Shown: in pieces, positions 51,755 to 60,524 of the stretch
Numbering within the stretch: position 1 is the stretch's first letter
How the letters are laid out: each line of letters begins with the position of its first letter
Origin: Candidatus Equimonas faecalis
GTDB taxonomy: Bacteria; Bacteroidota; Bacteroidia; Bacteroidales; Bacteroidaceae
Assembly (NCBI GenBank): GCA_018066245.1
Contig: JAGHRT010000004.1
Span: forward strand, 62,001-126,000
Direction: 5' to 3'
DNA: 64,000 bases
Translations under genes and position numbers: made by a program
The notes under the pieces: generated by a model
What the model was told of the DNA's origin: nothing
The model's input: the letters and a program-made list of their open reading frames with translations, nothing else
Databases searched by the model: none

Positions 51755-52519
51755 TCAGGAGCGTCCGAGGCGACGCTTCTGAAGTTTTCCCTCCGTGCTG
51801 CTTCCCCAGTCAATGGCCCTCTGCGGGCACTGGTGGAAGCAGCGCAAGCATTGTGTGCAGTCCCGATGCAGCCATATCGGCCTGCCTCCGTCCATGCGAA
51901 TGTCGCGGGTGGGGCATTGTTGCGCACAGAGCGTGCAGCCCGTACAGGCTTCGCTGCTGCGGAAAGGCTTGTCCGACACGAGAAACGCATTGAAAAGCGG
52001 GCGCAGCACATAGGTTTTCAGCCACGCACAGGCTCCGCGCACCACCTCGCCCTGCCCGGTTTGTGCTTTCAGCCGGCCGGCGATTTGCGGCAAGGCCTGA
52101 AGGGTTTGCTCCACCTTGCGGGTGGCCACTTCGGGGGTATCTACGGTGAAGCCGGGCAGGCAGACATAGGTGTTGGGCATGGCTACGCTGAAGGCCACGT
52201 CGAGACCTGCGCCGAGACGGGAAGCCCGCAGGGCCTTGTCCAGACAGGTGTCGGTGTAGCCTATGTCATCGCCACAGGTAAATACGGCCCAGACGTAGCG
52301 AGGGCGGCTCCCGGCATCAGCTCTCAGCCTCTTGATGAACGCCTCCACTATGCGCGGAAGGCCCCAGGCATAGACGGGACACACGATGCCCAGCGTACCG
52401 TCGCCAATGCGGCAGCCCATACTTTCGTTGTCTATAGAGCACAAGGTCTCGCCCAAGAACGCGGCCAGACGCTCGGCCACCAGGCGGCTGTTTCCCGTAC
52501 CGGAAAAATAAAGAATCAT
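51755..52519 (-). CDS. EFR1-type flavodoxin-ferredoxin protein
   Basis: A 254-aa protein with an N-terminal flavodoxin-like domain (YFSGTGNSRLVAERLA; PVYAWGLPRIVEAFI) and two C-terminal [4Fe-4S] motifs, CTGCTLCAQQCP and CTQCLRCFHQCP, at about residues 190-225. The EFR1 family is widespread in anaerobes as an electron carrier of unknown partner. It is 12 bp downstream of the TonB receptor gene and on the same strand, so readthrough is possible. Confidence 0.9.
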   Translation of the reverse strand: MILYFSGTGNSRLVAERLAAFLGETLCSIDNESMGCRIGDGTLGIVCPVYAWGLPRIVEAFIKRLRADAGSRPRYVWAVFTCGDDIGYTDTCLDKALRASRLGAGLDVAFSVAMPNTYVCLPGFTVDTPEVATRKVEQTLQALPQIAGRLKAQTGQGEVVRGACAWLKTYVLRPLFNAFLVSDKPFRSSEACTGCTLCAQQCPTRDIRMDGGRPIWLHRDCTQCLRCFHQCPQRAIDWGSSTEGKLQKRRLGRS

Positions 52520-52531
52520 GCCGAGGTGTGC

Positions 52532-54925
52532 TTACAGTTTTATGGACAGGCGCACATTGAGCTGCCGCCCCGTCAGATAGTTGGGGATGGCGGACTGCGC
52601 ACCCGTGATGTCGGTTACCCAATAGTAACTGTTCACGTTGTCGATGCCGAAGAGGTTGAGGCAGTCCAGCCCCACAATGAGATTTTTCACCCTGTAGTGC
52701 CGTCCGTTCCTATGGGTCATGCCCGGTTTTATGGCGTAGAAGCTCAAGCCCAAGTCCACACGTTTGTAGGCAGGGGCTCGAAAGCGGTGCCGGGTGCGGT
52801 CGGTGTGGGGCGGTCCGAAGGGAAGGCCTGCGGCAATGGCAGCCTTCAAAGTGGCGGTCAGGCGGCTCCAGAAGCCTGTCTGCGCGAAGTGGTCCGTGAA
52901 GTGCAGATTGATGGCATAGCGCTGGTCTGTGGGGCGCGGAATCCACTGCCCGTTGTACTTTTCCTTGGTGGACATCAGCGAGAAGGTGAGCCACGAGTCA
53001 TAACCCTCCACGAACTCGCCGAAAATCTTGAAGTCGATGCCGGCAGTGTAGCCGTTGGCCATATTGCGTCCGTAGTAAATCGTGCGGACGTTGTCCACGC
53101 TGTAAGGAATCAGGTTGTGGAGGTTCTTGTAGTAGGCTTCGGCCGTAAACTTGAAGGGCCGGTCGAATGCGCGGAAGGTGTAGTCTGCCCCCGCCACAAA
53201 GTGGATGGATCTCTGGGAGCGTATGTCGCGATTGAGGCTGACCACGGCCACGCCATTGGTGAGCGTGGTGTCGCGCAGCTCCTTGTAGAACGGTGTCTGG
53301 TAGTAGAAGCCGCAGGCCAGGCGGGCAATCCACCTGTCGTTGGCTGCGGGCAGGAAGCCTAAGCTTACGCGCGGCGAAAGCAGGGCTTCGGAATTGAATT
53401 GGCTGTAGGTAAATCGCAGGCCGTAGGTCAGGTTGAAAAGGCCCATGTCGGCTTTCATGCGCCACGTGTCCTGCGCAAACAGTTCCCACTTGCGGGAGTC
53501 CATCTCCGTGTGGGCGTCGAGGGTGTAGATAAGGTCAAGGCGGTCGGGCCTGTGCGGCAGGGAGTAATCCATGGAATCCCGCATTTCATATTCACGCGCC
53601 CTCTCGTTGATGTGCTGGGTGGAGAGGTTCAGCCCGGCCAGCAGCGTGTGGGCCGTAAACTTGGTGCGGAATTTCAGCCCCACATTGAACACGCGCGCAC
53701 GGAGCTGGTTGCGTGCGTGCTCCATGTAGGTGCCCACGCCCATCTCGTTCTGCGCGGTGGCCACATCCAGCCAGTACTCTCCCTGAATGTCGTAGGCCTC
53801 GCGCTCTTTGGTGGCATAGGTGGAAAAGTTGAGGGCGAGGTAGGTGTTGGGGTTGAAGTTGTGGGTAATGCTGGCGGCCCCGAAGAAAGTGCGGTAGTAG
53901 TCCTTTTCCCAGCCGTCGAAATAGACGGTGAAGGTGCGCGGTTCGTCCAGCGTACCGAAGGAGGTGCTGCGCGTGACGGGGGTGAAGTTGTAGCGATTGT
54001 CGGAATAGTTGGCCAGCACGTCGAAGGACCAGCGCCTGCTGGGGCGGTAGGAAAAGACGGCCTGATAGTCGAGGAACGTGGGGCTGTACTCGCCCTCCGT
54101 GTCGAGCGACGAAAGCATGTAGCTGGGCGACTTGTAGCGCACGGAGCTCATGAAGGACAGTTTCTGGCTGCCCGCGCCCACATAGAGGCCGGCTCCGAGC
54201 AGCGAGGCGTAGGCCGAAAGTTCAAAGCCCTGGGGCCGCTTGTAGGTGATGTCGAGGACGCTGGACATCTTGTCGCCGTAGCGGGCTTCGAAGCCGCCGC
54301 TGGAGAAGCCTATGCTCTCGACCATGTCGCTGTTGATTATGGACAGGCCTTCCTGCTGGCCGGAGCGCACCAGCATGGGGCGGTAGATTTCAAAGCCGTT
54401 CAGATAGACGCAGTTCTCGTCGAACGACCCGCCGCGCACGTTGTACTGCGAGGAGAGTTCGGAGTGGGTGCTGACGCCCGCCTGGGTGGCCACGAGTTCC
54501 TCCACGGCATTTCCGGTGGTGGAGGGGGTGGTGCGGCTGTCGGGGATGGCGAGTTTCTGCGTGCTGCCCGACTGCACGCCCTGGCCCTTCACCTCGGCAG
54601 TGCCCAGCACGTTGCCATAGACGGGCAAAGTTACGTCCAAGCGCAGCGAATCGGCCTGCGGACGGTTGATGGTCCGCTTGCGCGTCTCATAGCCAATCAT
54701 GGAGTATTGCAGGGTCAGGCTGTCGTCGGCCTGGACGTATATGCTGTACTGCCCTTGCAGGTTGGTGGTGGTGGCGTTCAGGGTGCCAAGCACGCGCACG
54801 GCGGCGAGTTCGATGGGCAGGCCTGCGTCATCGCGCACAAGTCCGAAGATGCGGCAACGCTTCTGAGAGAAAGCGGGCAGCACGGCAAGGAGGGTGAGGA
54901 GGATACAAAGGATTCTGCTATACAT
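52532..54925 (-). CDS. TonB-dependent outer-membrane receptor
   Basis: A 797-aa protein: signal peptide MYSRILCILLTLLAVLPAFSQ, a carboxypeptidase-regulatory-like domain (RIFGLVRDDAGLPIELAAVRVLGT in parts, ending VTLPVYGN), a plug (SSQYNVRGGSFDENCVYLNGFEIY) and a beta-barrel ending in an aromatic-free LNVRLSIKL. There is no SusD partner, so it is more like a vitamin, metal or peptide receptor than a SusCD pair; the ligand is unknown. The frame is open further upstream, but the Met at 54925 gives the signal peptide. Confidence 0.92.
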   Translation of the reverse strand: MYSRILCILLTLLAVLPAFSQKRCRIFGLVRDDAGLPIELAAVRVLGTLNATTTNLQGQYSIYVQADDSLTLQYSMIGYETRKRTINRPQADSLRLDVTLPVYGNVLGTAEVKGQGVQSGSTQKLAIPDSRTTPSTTGNAVEELVATQAGVSTHSELSSQYNVRGGSFDENCVYLNGFEIYRPMLVRSGQQEGLSIINSDMVESIGFSSGGFEARYGDKMSSVLDITYKRPQGFELSAYASLLGAGLYVGAGSQKLSFMSSVRYKSPSYMLSSLDTEGEYSPTFLDYQAVFSYRPSRRWSFDVLANYSDNRYNFTPVTRSTSFGTLDEPRTFTVYFDGWEKDYYRTFFGAASITHNFNPNTYLALNFSTYATKEREAYDIQGEYWLDVATAQNEMGVGTYMEHARNQLRARVFNVGLKFRTKFTAHTLLAGLNLSTQHINERAREYEMRDSMDYSLPHRPDRLDLIYTLDAHTEMDSRKWELFAQDTWRMKADMGLFNLTYGLRFTYSQFNSEALLSPRVSLGFLPAANDRWIARLACGFYYQTPFYKELRDTTLTNGVAVVSLNRDIRSQRSIHFVAGADYTFRAFDRPFKFTAEAYYKNLHNLIPYSVDNVRTIYYGRNMANGYTAGIDFKIFGEFVEGYDSWLTFSLMSTKEKYNGQWIPRPTDQRYAINLHFTDHFAQTGFWSRLTATLKAAIAAGLPFGPPHTDRTRHRFRAPAYKRVDLGLSFYAIKPGMTHRNGRHYRVKNLIVGLDCLNLFGIDNVNSYYWVTDITGAQSAIPNYLTGRQLNVRLSIKL

Positions 54926-55021
54926 ACGCCTTATATAACGCGCGAAGGGGCGGATTATTGTACGGCTGCGGCGAATAAAGAGCCGGACGGCAGGGCTGGC
55001 CCGATGCGGCCTAAGGAAAGG

Positions 55022-55084
55022 AAAAACCATCGGCGGGATAGTTTGACGCAGTCCGCCGATGGTTTTTCTTAGTCTATAGGCCAG
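55022..55084. terminator. 15-bp perfect inverted repeat (terminator) with REP-like motif
   Basis: AAAAACCATCGGCGG 55022-55036 pairs with CCGCCGATGGTTTTT 55053-55067. It is followed by AGTCTATAGGCCAG (55071-55084), which matches the REP-like pieces at 24634 and 28471. The A/T ends make it a possible bidirectional terminator between rapZ-like and TonB genes. Confidence 0.75.
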
Positions 55085-55152
55085 TGCGCAGGAACGGCAA
55101 AAGCCCGCCTGCAAGTCGGTACGGCCGCAGACGCGAGGGTACGGAGCAGCGC

Positions 55153-55569
55153 CTACTGGCCTCCGACAAAGGTATCGATGCCCTGCTCCCGGTGGATGAG
55201 GTGTATGCGAATCGACGCACCGAAGCGCAGGGAGAGATGCCGCGCAAGGCTTTCGGCGGAATAGACGGAGCGGTGCTGGCCGCCCGTGCAGCCGAAGCTG
55301 AACTGAAGGTGGGTGAACTCGCGCTCCACGTAGCGGCCTACATGAAAGTCGGCAAGGGCATAGACATGCTCCAGCATCCGGGTAATCTCGCCGTCGTCCT
55401 CCAGAAAACGGATGACGGGCTCGTCGCGGCCGGTCAGTTGCTTGTACTGTTCGTAGCGGCCCGGATTGTGGGGAGCGCGGCAGTCGAACACATAGCCGCC
55501 GCCGTTGCCGCTCGCATCGGCAGGAATGCCGCGCTTGTAGGAGAAGGAATAGATGGTTACGGTAAGCAT
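55153..55569 (-). CDS. Stand-alone RapZ C-terminal domain protein
   Basis: A 138-aa protein matching only the C-terminal half of RNase adapter RapZ: SFSYKRGIP, DCRAPHNPGRY, FLEDDGEITRML and FGCTGGQHRSVY. The N-terminal P-loop kinase-like half of E. coli RapZ (284 aa) is absent. In E. coli this half binds GlcN6P and the GlmZ/GlmY RNAs; here the ligand is unknown. It overlaps rsmE by 13 bp and is close to an AmgK-like kinase, so amino-sugar sensing is a reasonable but unproven idea. Confidence 0.88.
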   Translation of the reverse strand: MLTVTIYSFSYKRGIPADASGNGGGYVFDCRAPHNPGRYEQYKQLTGRDEPVIRFLEDDGEITRMLEHVYALADFHVGRYVEREFTHLQFSFGCTGGQHRSVYSAESLARHLSLRFGASIRIHLIHREQGIDTFVGGQ

Positions 55570-56279
55570 CGTTTTGTGAGTTGCATAATGTGGACGGCAG
55601 CCAGGGCGGCCGTCTCGGTGCGCAGGCGGCTCTCGCCCAGACTGACGGCTTGGTAGCCTGCGGCCAGAGCGGCCTCCACCTCATCGGGGGTGAAGTCGCC
55701 TTCCGGCCCGATGAGCACCTGCGTAGGCACGTCGGGGCGGCACACATCGAGGAGGTGAGGCTTGGGCTGGGCGGTGGCGTAGCAATGGGCAATGAAGCGC
55801 TGGGGACAGTCGGTCTGGGCAATGAGGTCGCGGAAGGCCGTCAGGGCATCCAGTTGCGGCTTGAGGGCCTTGTGGCTCTGCTTCATGGCACTCACCAGAA
55901 TACGGTCGATGCGCTCGGCCTTTACCACAGTGCGCTCGCTGTTGGCCGTGCGGAGGAAGGTGAGGCGGTCCAGACCGATTTCGGTGGCCTTCTCGGCCAA
56001 CCACTCCATGCGGTCGAGGTTTTTGGTCGGTGCTACGGCCAGACAGATGTCGGACTGCCAGGTGCGCTGCCAGTCCTCCTTGCCGTCAAGGCTGAGATGG
56101 CAGGAATGCTTGGTGGCCAAGTCTATCGTGCAGTGGAACAGGTGGCCGCGCCCGTCGGTACAAAGCAATTCATCGCCCGCCTGCATACGCAGCACGCGGA
56201 CGGCGTGGGCCGCTTCGTCGTCGGGCAGACAAGAAGTCCGCTCCACGTCGGGCGCATAGAAGATATGGTATTCTTTCAT
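55557..56279 (-). CDS. rsmE: 16S rRNA (uracil1498-N3)-methyltransferase
   Basis: A 240-aa SPOUT methyltransferase: an N-terminal PUA-like domain (FYAPDVERTSCLPDDEAAHAVRVLRM in parts), KNLDRMEWLAEKATEIGLDRL, and the SAM-knot motifs LIGPEGDFTPDEVEAA and VSLGESRLRTETAAL. It methylates U1498 of 16S rRNA. The start at 56279 (MKEYHIFYA) is typical. It is between the AmgK-like kinase and RapZ-like genes. Confidence 0.95.
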   Translation of the reverse strand: MKEYHIFYAPDVERTSCLPDDEAAHAVRVLRMQAGDELLCTDGRGHLFHCTIDLATKHSCHLSLDGKEDWQRTWQSDICLAVAPTKNLDRMEWLAEKATEIGLDRLTFLRTANSERTVVKAERIDRILVSAMKQSHKALKPQLDALTAFRDLIAQTDCPQRFIAHCYATAQPKPHLLDVCRPDVPTQVLIGPEGDFTPDEVEAALAAGYQAVSLGESRLRTETAALAAVHIMQLTKRCLP

Positions 56280-56334
56280 AGGGGGATAGTCCTTCTTAGA
56301 GAGCCGTGAGCCGCACTGGCCGCACGGCAACAGG

Positions 56335-57345
56335 TCATTCCGGGGCAGAAAGGCGGAGGCAAAGCTGCGCCAGATAGGGGTATCGGGAGGCGGCTCCCTG
56401 CTCTACGAGGGCCCGCAAATTTTGCAAGGCGGCAGGTATGCTGTTGAGGAAGTAAGGTTTACGCTCAAAGCGGCCACGCAGGCCATAGGCCCCCAGCACC
56501 TGCAACGTGCGGAAGAACATGAACAGCCTCAGGCGGCTGCAAAATTCCTGTTCCTGCGGTGCCCACGGCGCAAGGCGGCTAAGTTCGGCGAGATACTCTC
56601 CTGCCAGCTCCTCGCGCAAGGCGGCGGGATAGTGTGCGCTGGCCTGCATGAGGAAGGAAGCCACGTCGTAATAGACGGGCCCCTGCTGTCCGCCCTGAAA
56701 GTCGATGAGCACGGGCTCACCCTCCCGCAGCATGACGTTGCGGGCCTGAAAGTCACGGTAGAGGAAGGTGGGCTGCCCGTCCGACAGGGCGGCGAGGTCG
56801 GAGGCCATTTGCTGCATGTCATCCTCCAGCCGCTCTTCGTCGAAGGGAAGGTCGGAGGTGCGCAGGAACATATACTTGAAGTAATTGAGGTCGAACATGG
56901 CCGTGCGCACGCAGAAACGGCGCGGCGCAGTCAGCCGTTCCCAATCCATGCCGGCGGCACCCTCCACCTGAACGTGGGGCAACAGGCGCACGGTGCGGCG
57001 CAACAGAGCGGTCTCGGCCTCTCCGTACACGCCTCCCGCCTGCCGGCCCGTGGCCAAAGCGTCGTAGAGCGACGTGGTGCCCAAGTCCTCCTGAATGTAG
57101 CAGCCGCAGTCATCGGACACCTGCAAGACAGCGGGTGCTGGAATACCCTGCGCACGAAAATGGCGGGCAAGATAGACGAAGCAGCGGGCTTCGGGAAGGT
57201 CGGAAGTCAGCACGCCCATCACCGATGAGCCGTCAGCGGCGAAGAGGCGTACATAATGCCTGTTGCTGCCGGCCTTGGGCAGACACTCCGTGCGGACGGG
57301 GTCGGCCCCTGTCAGGCGGCGGTAGAGCGTGGTCAAGCGTTTCAT
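56335..57345 (-). CDS. AmgK-like aminoglycoside-phosphotransferase-fold kinase
   Basis: A 336-aa kinase: N-lobe (AGSNRHYVRLFAADGSSVMGV), catalytic loop LYRDFQARNVML and Mg-binding LIDFQGGQQGPVYYDVASFL. These motifs resemble AmgK, the N-acetylmuramate/N-acetylglucosamine anomeric kinase of cell-wall recycling; Tyr replaces the usual His before RDF. In some Bacteroidetes a similar kinase and a RapZ C-terminal domain occur together, which fits this neighbourhood. The exact substrate is not shown by sequence. It lies 55 bp upstream of rsmE. Confidence 0.8.
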   Translation of the reverse strand: MKRLTTLYRRLTGADPVRTECLPKAGSNRHYVRLFAADGSSVMGVLTSDLPEARCFVYLARHFRAQGIPAPAVLQVSDDCGCYIQEDLGTTSLYDALATGRQAGGVYGEAETALLRRTVRLLPHVQVEGAAGMDWERLTAPRRFCVRTAMFDLNYFKYMFLRTSDLPFDEERLEDDMQQMASDLAALSDGQPTFLYRDFQARNVMLREGEPVLIDFQGGQQGPVYYDVASFLMQASAHYPAALREELAGEYLAELSRLAPWAPQEQEFCSRLRLFMFFRTLQVLGAYGLRGRFERKPYFLNSIPAALQNLRALVEQGAASRYPYLAQLCLRLSAPE

Positions 57346-57489
57346 GCTGGGAGTCTGGCTGGCGGAAGGAACGCTCCGTGCAGAGCATATTCCCTTTCAA
57401 AGGGTAAAAAAGCAGAAAAGGGCAAAACCCCTGATTCTTCCCAAGGGATGAACCAGAGGACTTTACCTCTCAGATGAAGCGAAAGGAGT

Positions 57490-57813
57490 TTACTTCTGAG
57501 CAGCGGGAGCCTGCTGGCCGGGAACGGTGGGGACGGCGGGCGTAGTCGTCTTCATATTGGTGACGATTTCGCTGGCTGCCTGATGTTCGGAGGGGATGGT
57601 GCATTTGGCCGTAACGATGCTGCACACCACAAGGGCGGCGGCAAGAGCCCAAGTCAGTTTTTCCACCACGTCAGTAGTCTTGCGGACACCTGCGAGGGCG
57701 TTCATTCCGCTGAAGTTGGAAGCCAGGCCGCCTCCCTTTGACTCTTGAATGAGTACGATGCCGGTGAGCAGCACTGCGGCTACGACGGCGAGAATTACGA
57801 ATAGTTGAAACAT
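57490..57813 (-). CDS. secG: Preprotein translocase subunit SecG
   Basis: A 107-aa inner-membrane protein with two hydrophobic helices (LFVILAVVAAVLLTGIVLIQ and LTWALAAALVVCSIV) and the SecG motif QESKGGGLASNFSG between them. The C-terminal tail is rich in Pro, Ala and Thr. It is 5 bp downstream of the TPR-like gene, within the cluster lptE-TPR-secG common in Bacteroidales. Confidence 0.95.
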   Translation of the reverse strand: MFQLFVILAVVAAVLLTGIVLIQESKGGGLASNFSGMNALAGVRKTTDVVEKLTWALAAALVVCSIVTAKCTIPSEHQAASEIVTNMKTTTPAVPTVPGQQAPAAQK

Positions 57814-57818
57814 GAATA

Positions 57819-58661
57819 TTACTGTTGTTGTTTATGTTTGTTGTTGAGTACTAATTTCTGCAAGAAGCGGATTTGGTCTGCAAAGTAAGCATTTTTTCTT
57901 GGATTGGCCAAATTTATTTTCGTAAGAATCTCTATCGCGCGTTCATAGCTGCCCTGTTTGATAAATACCTTTGCCAAAGTCTCGGTAAAATAGGCTTCGG
58001 GGAGCGCAACGGGAGCATCGGAGGCAGCATCGGCCTGAATCTCGGAATCGGGGTCGGGAAAGGCCTCACCGGCGGCGGACTTCTTCGTACTGTCGGCGGA
58101 ATAGTTTTCCGTATCGGCGGGACAGTTCTCACTATCCTTGGGGAGGTCTCCACTGCCTTTGGGTTCGGGATTATTTTGACTGCCGAACCTGTGACTGTCG
58201 GCGGCGGGGATAAACGTGTCAGGCCACTCCTGAATACCTTCCGGCACGGGGGCATCGTCCATCTGCTCAAGTACAGCCATGTAGTCATTGAGAGGATCAA
58301 CAGTTCGGCGGCGCGTGGCAGGCTGTAGGGGCTCCACGGTCTGCAAGTACTGGCCAATGAGGTCGTAGGTGCGGTCGCCAGTGTGGAGAAGGGGAGCGGA
58401 TGGGGAGGACTGAGGAGCGGGACTGTCGATGTCGTAGTTGAGGCTTTCCACGAGGTCGAAGAGCACAGAACGGTCGGGCAGAAGAAGTGCCGCAGCCCTC
58501 AGTTCTTGCTCAAAGTCGGGGTCGTGGAGCATGAAAAGGTTCTCTACGAGAAGCAAGCGGGCAGCGTGATAATAGGGACACCTCCCCACCACGCGGCGCA
58601 GTTCGGAAAGTGTGTCGCGGGAGAGAAGTTCGGGATGTCCTATCAGCTCTGTAACTTGCAT
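57819..58661 (-). CDS. Conserved Bacteroidales protein with TPR-like C-terminus
   Basis: A 280-aa protein. The N-terminal third is helical (GHPELLSRDTLSELRRVVGRCPYYHAARLLLVENL in parts), and the C-terminal end looks like a TPR hairpin (EAYFTETLAKVFIKQGSYERAIEILTKINL). Between is a low-complexity linker rich in Asp, Ser, Ala and Pro whose DNA contains several copies of the REP-like TCGGCGG motif. No signal peptide. A cytosolic scaffold linked to LptE/SecG is inferred from position only. Confidence 0.75.
   Translation of the reverse strand: MQVTELIGHPELLSRDTLSELRRVVGRCPYYHAARLLLVENLFMLHDPDFEQELRAAALLLPDRSVLFDLVESLNYDIDSPAPQSSPSAPLLHTGDRTYDLIGQYLQTVEPLQPATRRRTVDPLNDYMAVLEQMDDAPVPEGIQEWPDTFIPAADSHRFGSQNNPEPKGSGDLPKDSENCPADTENYSADSTKKSAAGEAFPDPDSEIQADAASDAPVALPEAYFTETLAKVFIKQGSYERAIEILTKINLANPRKNAYFADQIRFLQKLVLNNKHKQQQ
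58089..58203 (-). repeat. REP-like TCGGCGG motifs inside a coding linker
   Basis: ACTGTCGGCGGAATAGTTTT (58089), GTATCGGCGGGACAGTT (58111) and GACTGTCGGCGGGGATAAAC (58192) match the dispersed intergenic family at 24670, 28508 and 55022. Here they encode part of the linker (ENCPADTENYSADS, AADS). The element has apparently entered the gene in frame, or the family arose from it. Confidence 0.6.
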
Positions 58662-58697
58662 GAAGGGGTTGAATTTAGGGCGGCGGAGGGACGGACG

Positions 58698-59210
58698 TTA
58701 CCAGTCGGCCACCGTGGCGTTGAATATCTGGTCGGAGATGTCGTTGACCATTTCCTGTACGAGCGATTCCTGCACGGAGGACAGGCTCTGGCTGGCATCG
58801 TATTGCGTAGTGGCGGTGAACTGGCGTTCCCACTGCTGGTTGTTCTTCTTATTCTCGAAACGGATGTTCACGGTCATACGCAACTGCACCTGCGACGAGT
58901 AGCCGTCGGCAGAGATGGACTTGTTGAATTGGTCGTAAGCCGTGATTTCGCCCGACACGTGGAGGTCGCCATTGCGGCGAACCAGCTGGAGGCGCGTCTG
59001 ATTGGCATAGAGGTCCTGCAACTTGTTATTGAGCATGGCTTGCATCGGTGCCCAGCCATAGGGTGCGCGGTTGGCAATTTTGTCCAGTTGCAGGGTCTTA
59101 ATGACGGCGTAGTCGATGTTCGTACCTGTGAACTTGTAGCTCACGGCGCAACCTGCCATAAGCAGGAGGCTCAACGCGAGGCTGGCTGCAAGTCCTGCCC
59201 GCCGGCTCAT
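58698..59210 (-). CDS. lptE: LptE-like LPS-assembly lipoprotein
   Basis: A 170-aa lipoprotein: MSRRAGLAASLALSLLLMAGC has a proper lipobox (LMAGC) and this start is chosen for it over one 78 bp upstream. The rest fits the Bacteroidetes LptE family (VSYKFTGTNIDY, IKTLQLDKIANRAPYGW, QEMVNDISDQIFNATVADW). LptE plugs the LptD barrel for LPS insertion at the outer membrane. It is 36 bp upstream of the TPR-like gene. Confidence 0.88.
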   Translation of the reverse strand: MSRRAGLAASLALSLLLMAGCAVSYKFTGTNIDYAVIKTLQLDKIANRAPYGWAPMQAMLNNKLQDLYANQTRLQLVRRNGDLHVSGEITAYDQFNKSISADGYSSQVQLRMTVNIRFENKKNNQQWERQFTATTQYDASQSLSSVQESLVQEMVNDISDQIFNATVADW

Positions 59211-59350
59211 TCCCGCAGCCTTGCACCTCCTTGAAAGGCGGCTCAAAGTTGCAGGCATGGAAGGGGATATATGCTCAAACTGCGCCATTCTCTCGTTCTC
59301 TTACTTTACTAATTTCTCAAGTTGCTAATTTGCAAATTCTCCTCATTTGC

Positions 59351-60502
59351 TCATTTCCCGTCCAATCCGTATTCTTTGATTTTGCGGTAGAGCGTGCGCT
59401 CCGACAGGCCGACTTCCTTAGCTGCCGCACCGCGATGTCCACGGTGGTGTTCCAAAGCGCGGCGGATAAGTTCCTTCTCGGCATCGTCCACAGTGGACAG
59501 TTCCTCGCCAACCAGCTCCACCACATCGTTGTTGTCTTCCGCCAACGAGGGCAGTAAAGCCTGCCGGCCCGCTGAGGAGGCTTCCAGTTTTTGGCGCAGC
59601 TCCGCCACCTCATTGCGTAATGAGAGCAGCATTTTGAAAATCAGGTCGCGTTCCTGCTCGTAGCGGTAGAGACCGTTTTCCAGTTCACCGGCCACGGCCA
59701 GACCGCCCGTATGGTGTTCTTCCGGAAGGTAGCGCCGCAGGATTTCGGGAGTGATGAGACGCTCGTCGCAAGTGATGCTCATATTCTCCACAACATGCAG
59801 CAGTTGTCTTACGTTGCCCGGCCACGGATAGGCGCTGAGCATGTCGGTGGCCGCCTCGTTGAGGCGCACGGGGGGCATCTTGTAGCGCTCCTGCATTTCC
59901 AATGCAAAGCGGCGGAAGAGCAGGGCGATGTCGCCTCCCCTCTCGCGCAGGGGCGGTACGGCCACGGTTACGGCATTCAGGCGATAGTAGAGATCCTGGC
60001 GGAACTGGCCGCGACGGATGGCCTCGGGCAAATCGACGTTGGTAGCAGCCACTATGCGCACATCGGTGCGTTGCACTTCGCTGCTGCCCAGTCGGAGGAA
60101 CTCGCCAGTCTCCAGCACGCGTAGAAGGCGGGCCTGCGTAGCCAGAGGCAGTTCGCCCACTTCATCGAGGAAGAGCGTGCCGCCGTTGGCCGTGGCGAAA
60201 TAGCCCTCACGGTCAGACAAGGCCGTGGTGAATGCCCCCTTGACGTGCCCAAACAGTTCGGAATCAATCGTGCCCTCTGGAATGGCGCCGCAGTTTATAG
60301 CCATATAGGGCTTCCTCTTGCGGGCCGAAGCATCGTGGATGATACGCGGAAACACTTCCTTGCCCGAACCGTTCTCACCCACTATAAGCACGCTTATATC
60401 GACAGGGGCCACCTTGAGGGCGGTCTGAAGAGCCATATTCAGGCCTTCATAGTTGCCTGTTATCTTGTAGGCGGCTTTCAGTTGCTGGAGTGCGTCGGGC
60501 AT
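59351..60502 (-). CDS. Sigma-54-dependent transcriptional activator without sensor domain
   Basis: A 383-aa protein consisting of an AAA+ domain and a Fis-type helix-turn-helix (LIRRALEHHRGHRGAAAKEVGLSERTLYRKIKEYGL in parts). Walker A GENGSGKE is at 42-49 and Walker B GGTLFLDEVGEL at about 105-116. The sigma-54 contact loop reads GAFTTA (residues 89-94) instead of GAFTGA. No receiver or other N-terminal sensor domain is present. I chose ATG 60502 over a TTG 6 bp upstream. It heads the lptE-TPR-secG cluster and probably regulates envelope functions. Confidence 0.93.
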   Translation of the reverse strand: MPDALQQLKAAYKITGNYEGLNMALQTALKVAPVDISVLIVGENGSGKEVFPRIIHDASARKRKPYMAINCGAIPEGTIDSELFGHVKGAFTTALSDREGYFATANGGTLFLDEVGELPLATQARLLRVLETGEFLRLGSSEVQRTDVRIVAATNVDLPEAIRRGQFRQDLYYRLNAVTVAVPPLRERGGDIALLFRRFALEMQERYKMPPVRLNEAATDMLSAYPWPGNVRQLLHVVENMSITCDERLITPEILRRYLPEEHHTGGLAVAGELENGLYRYEQERDLIFKMLLSLRNEVAELRQKLEASSAGRQALLPSLAEDNNDVVELVGEELSTVDDAEKELIRRALEHHRGHRGAAAKEVGLSERTLYRKIKEYGLDGK

Positions 60503-60524
60503 TTTCAATTGTGCATTTAGGCTG

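Noticed and set aside
52532..55822. An 1096-codon frame joining the TonB receptor to upstream sequence
   Set aside because: The first 300 codons are antisense shadows of rsmE/rapZ-like genes. The Met at 54925 starts a proper signal peptide.
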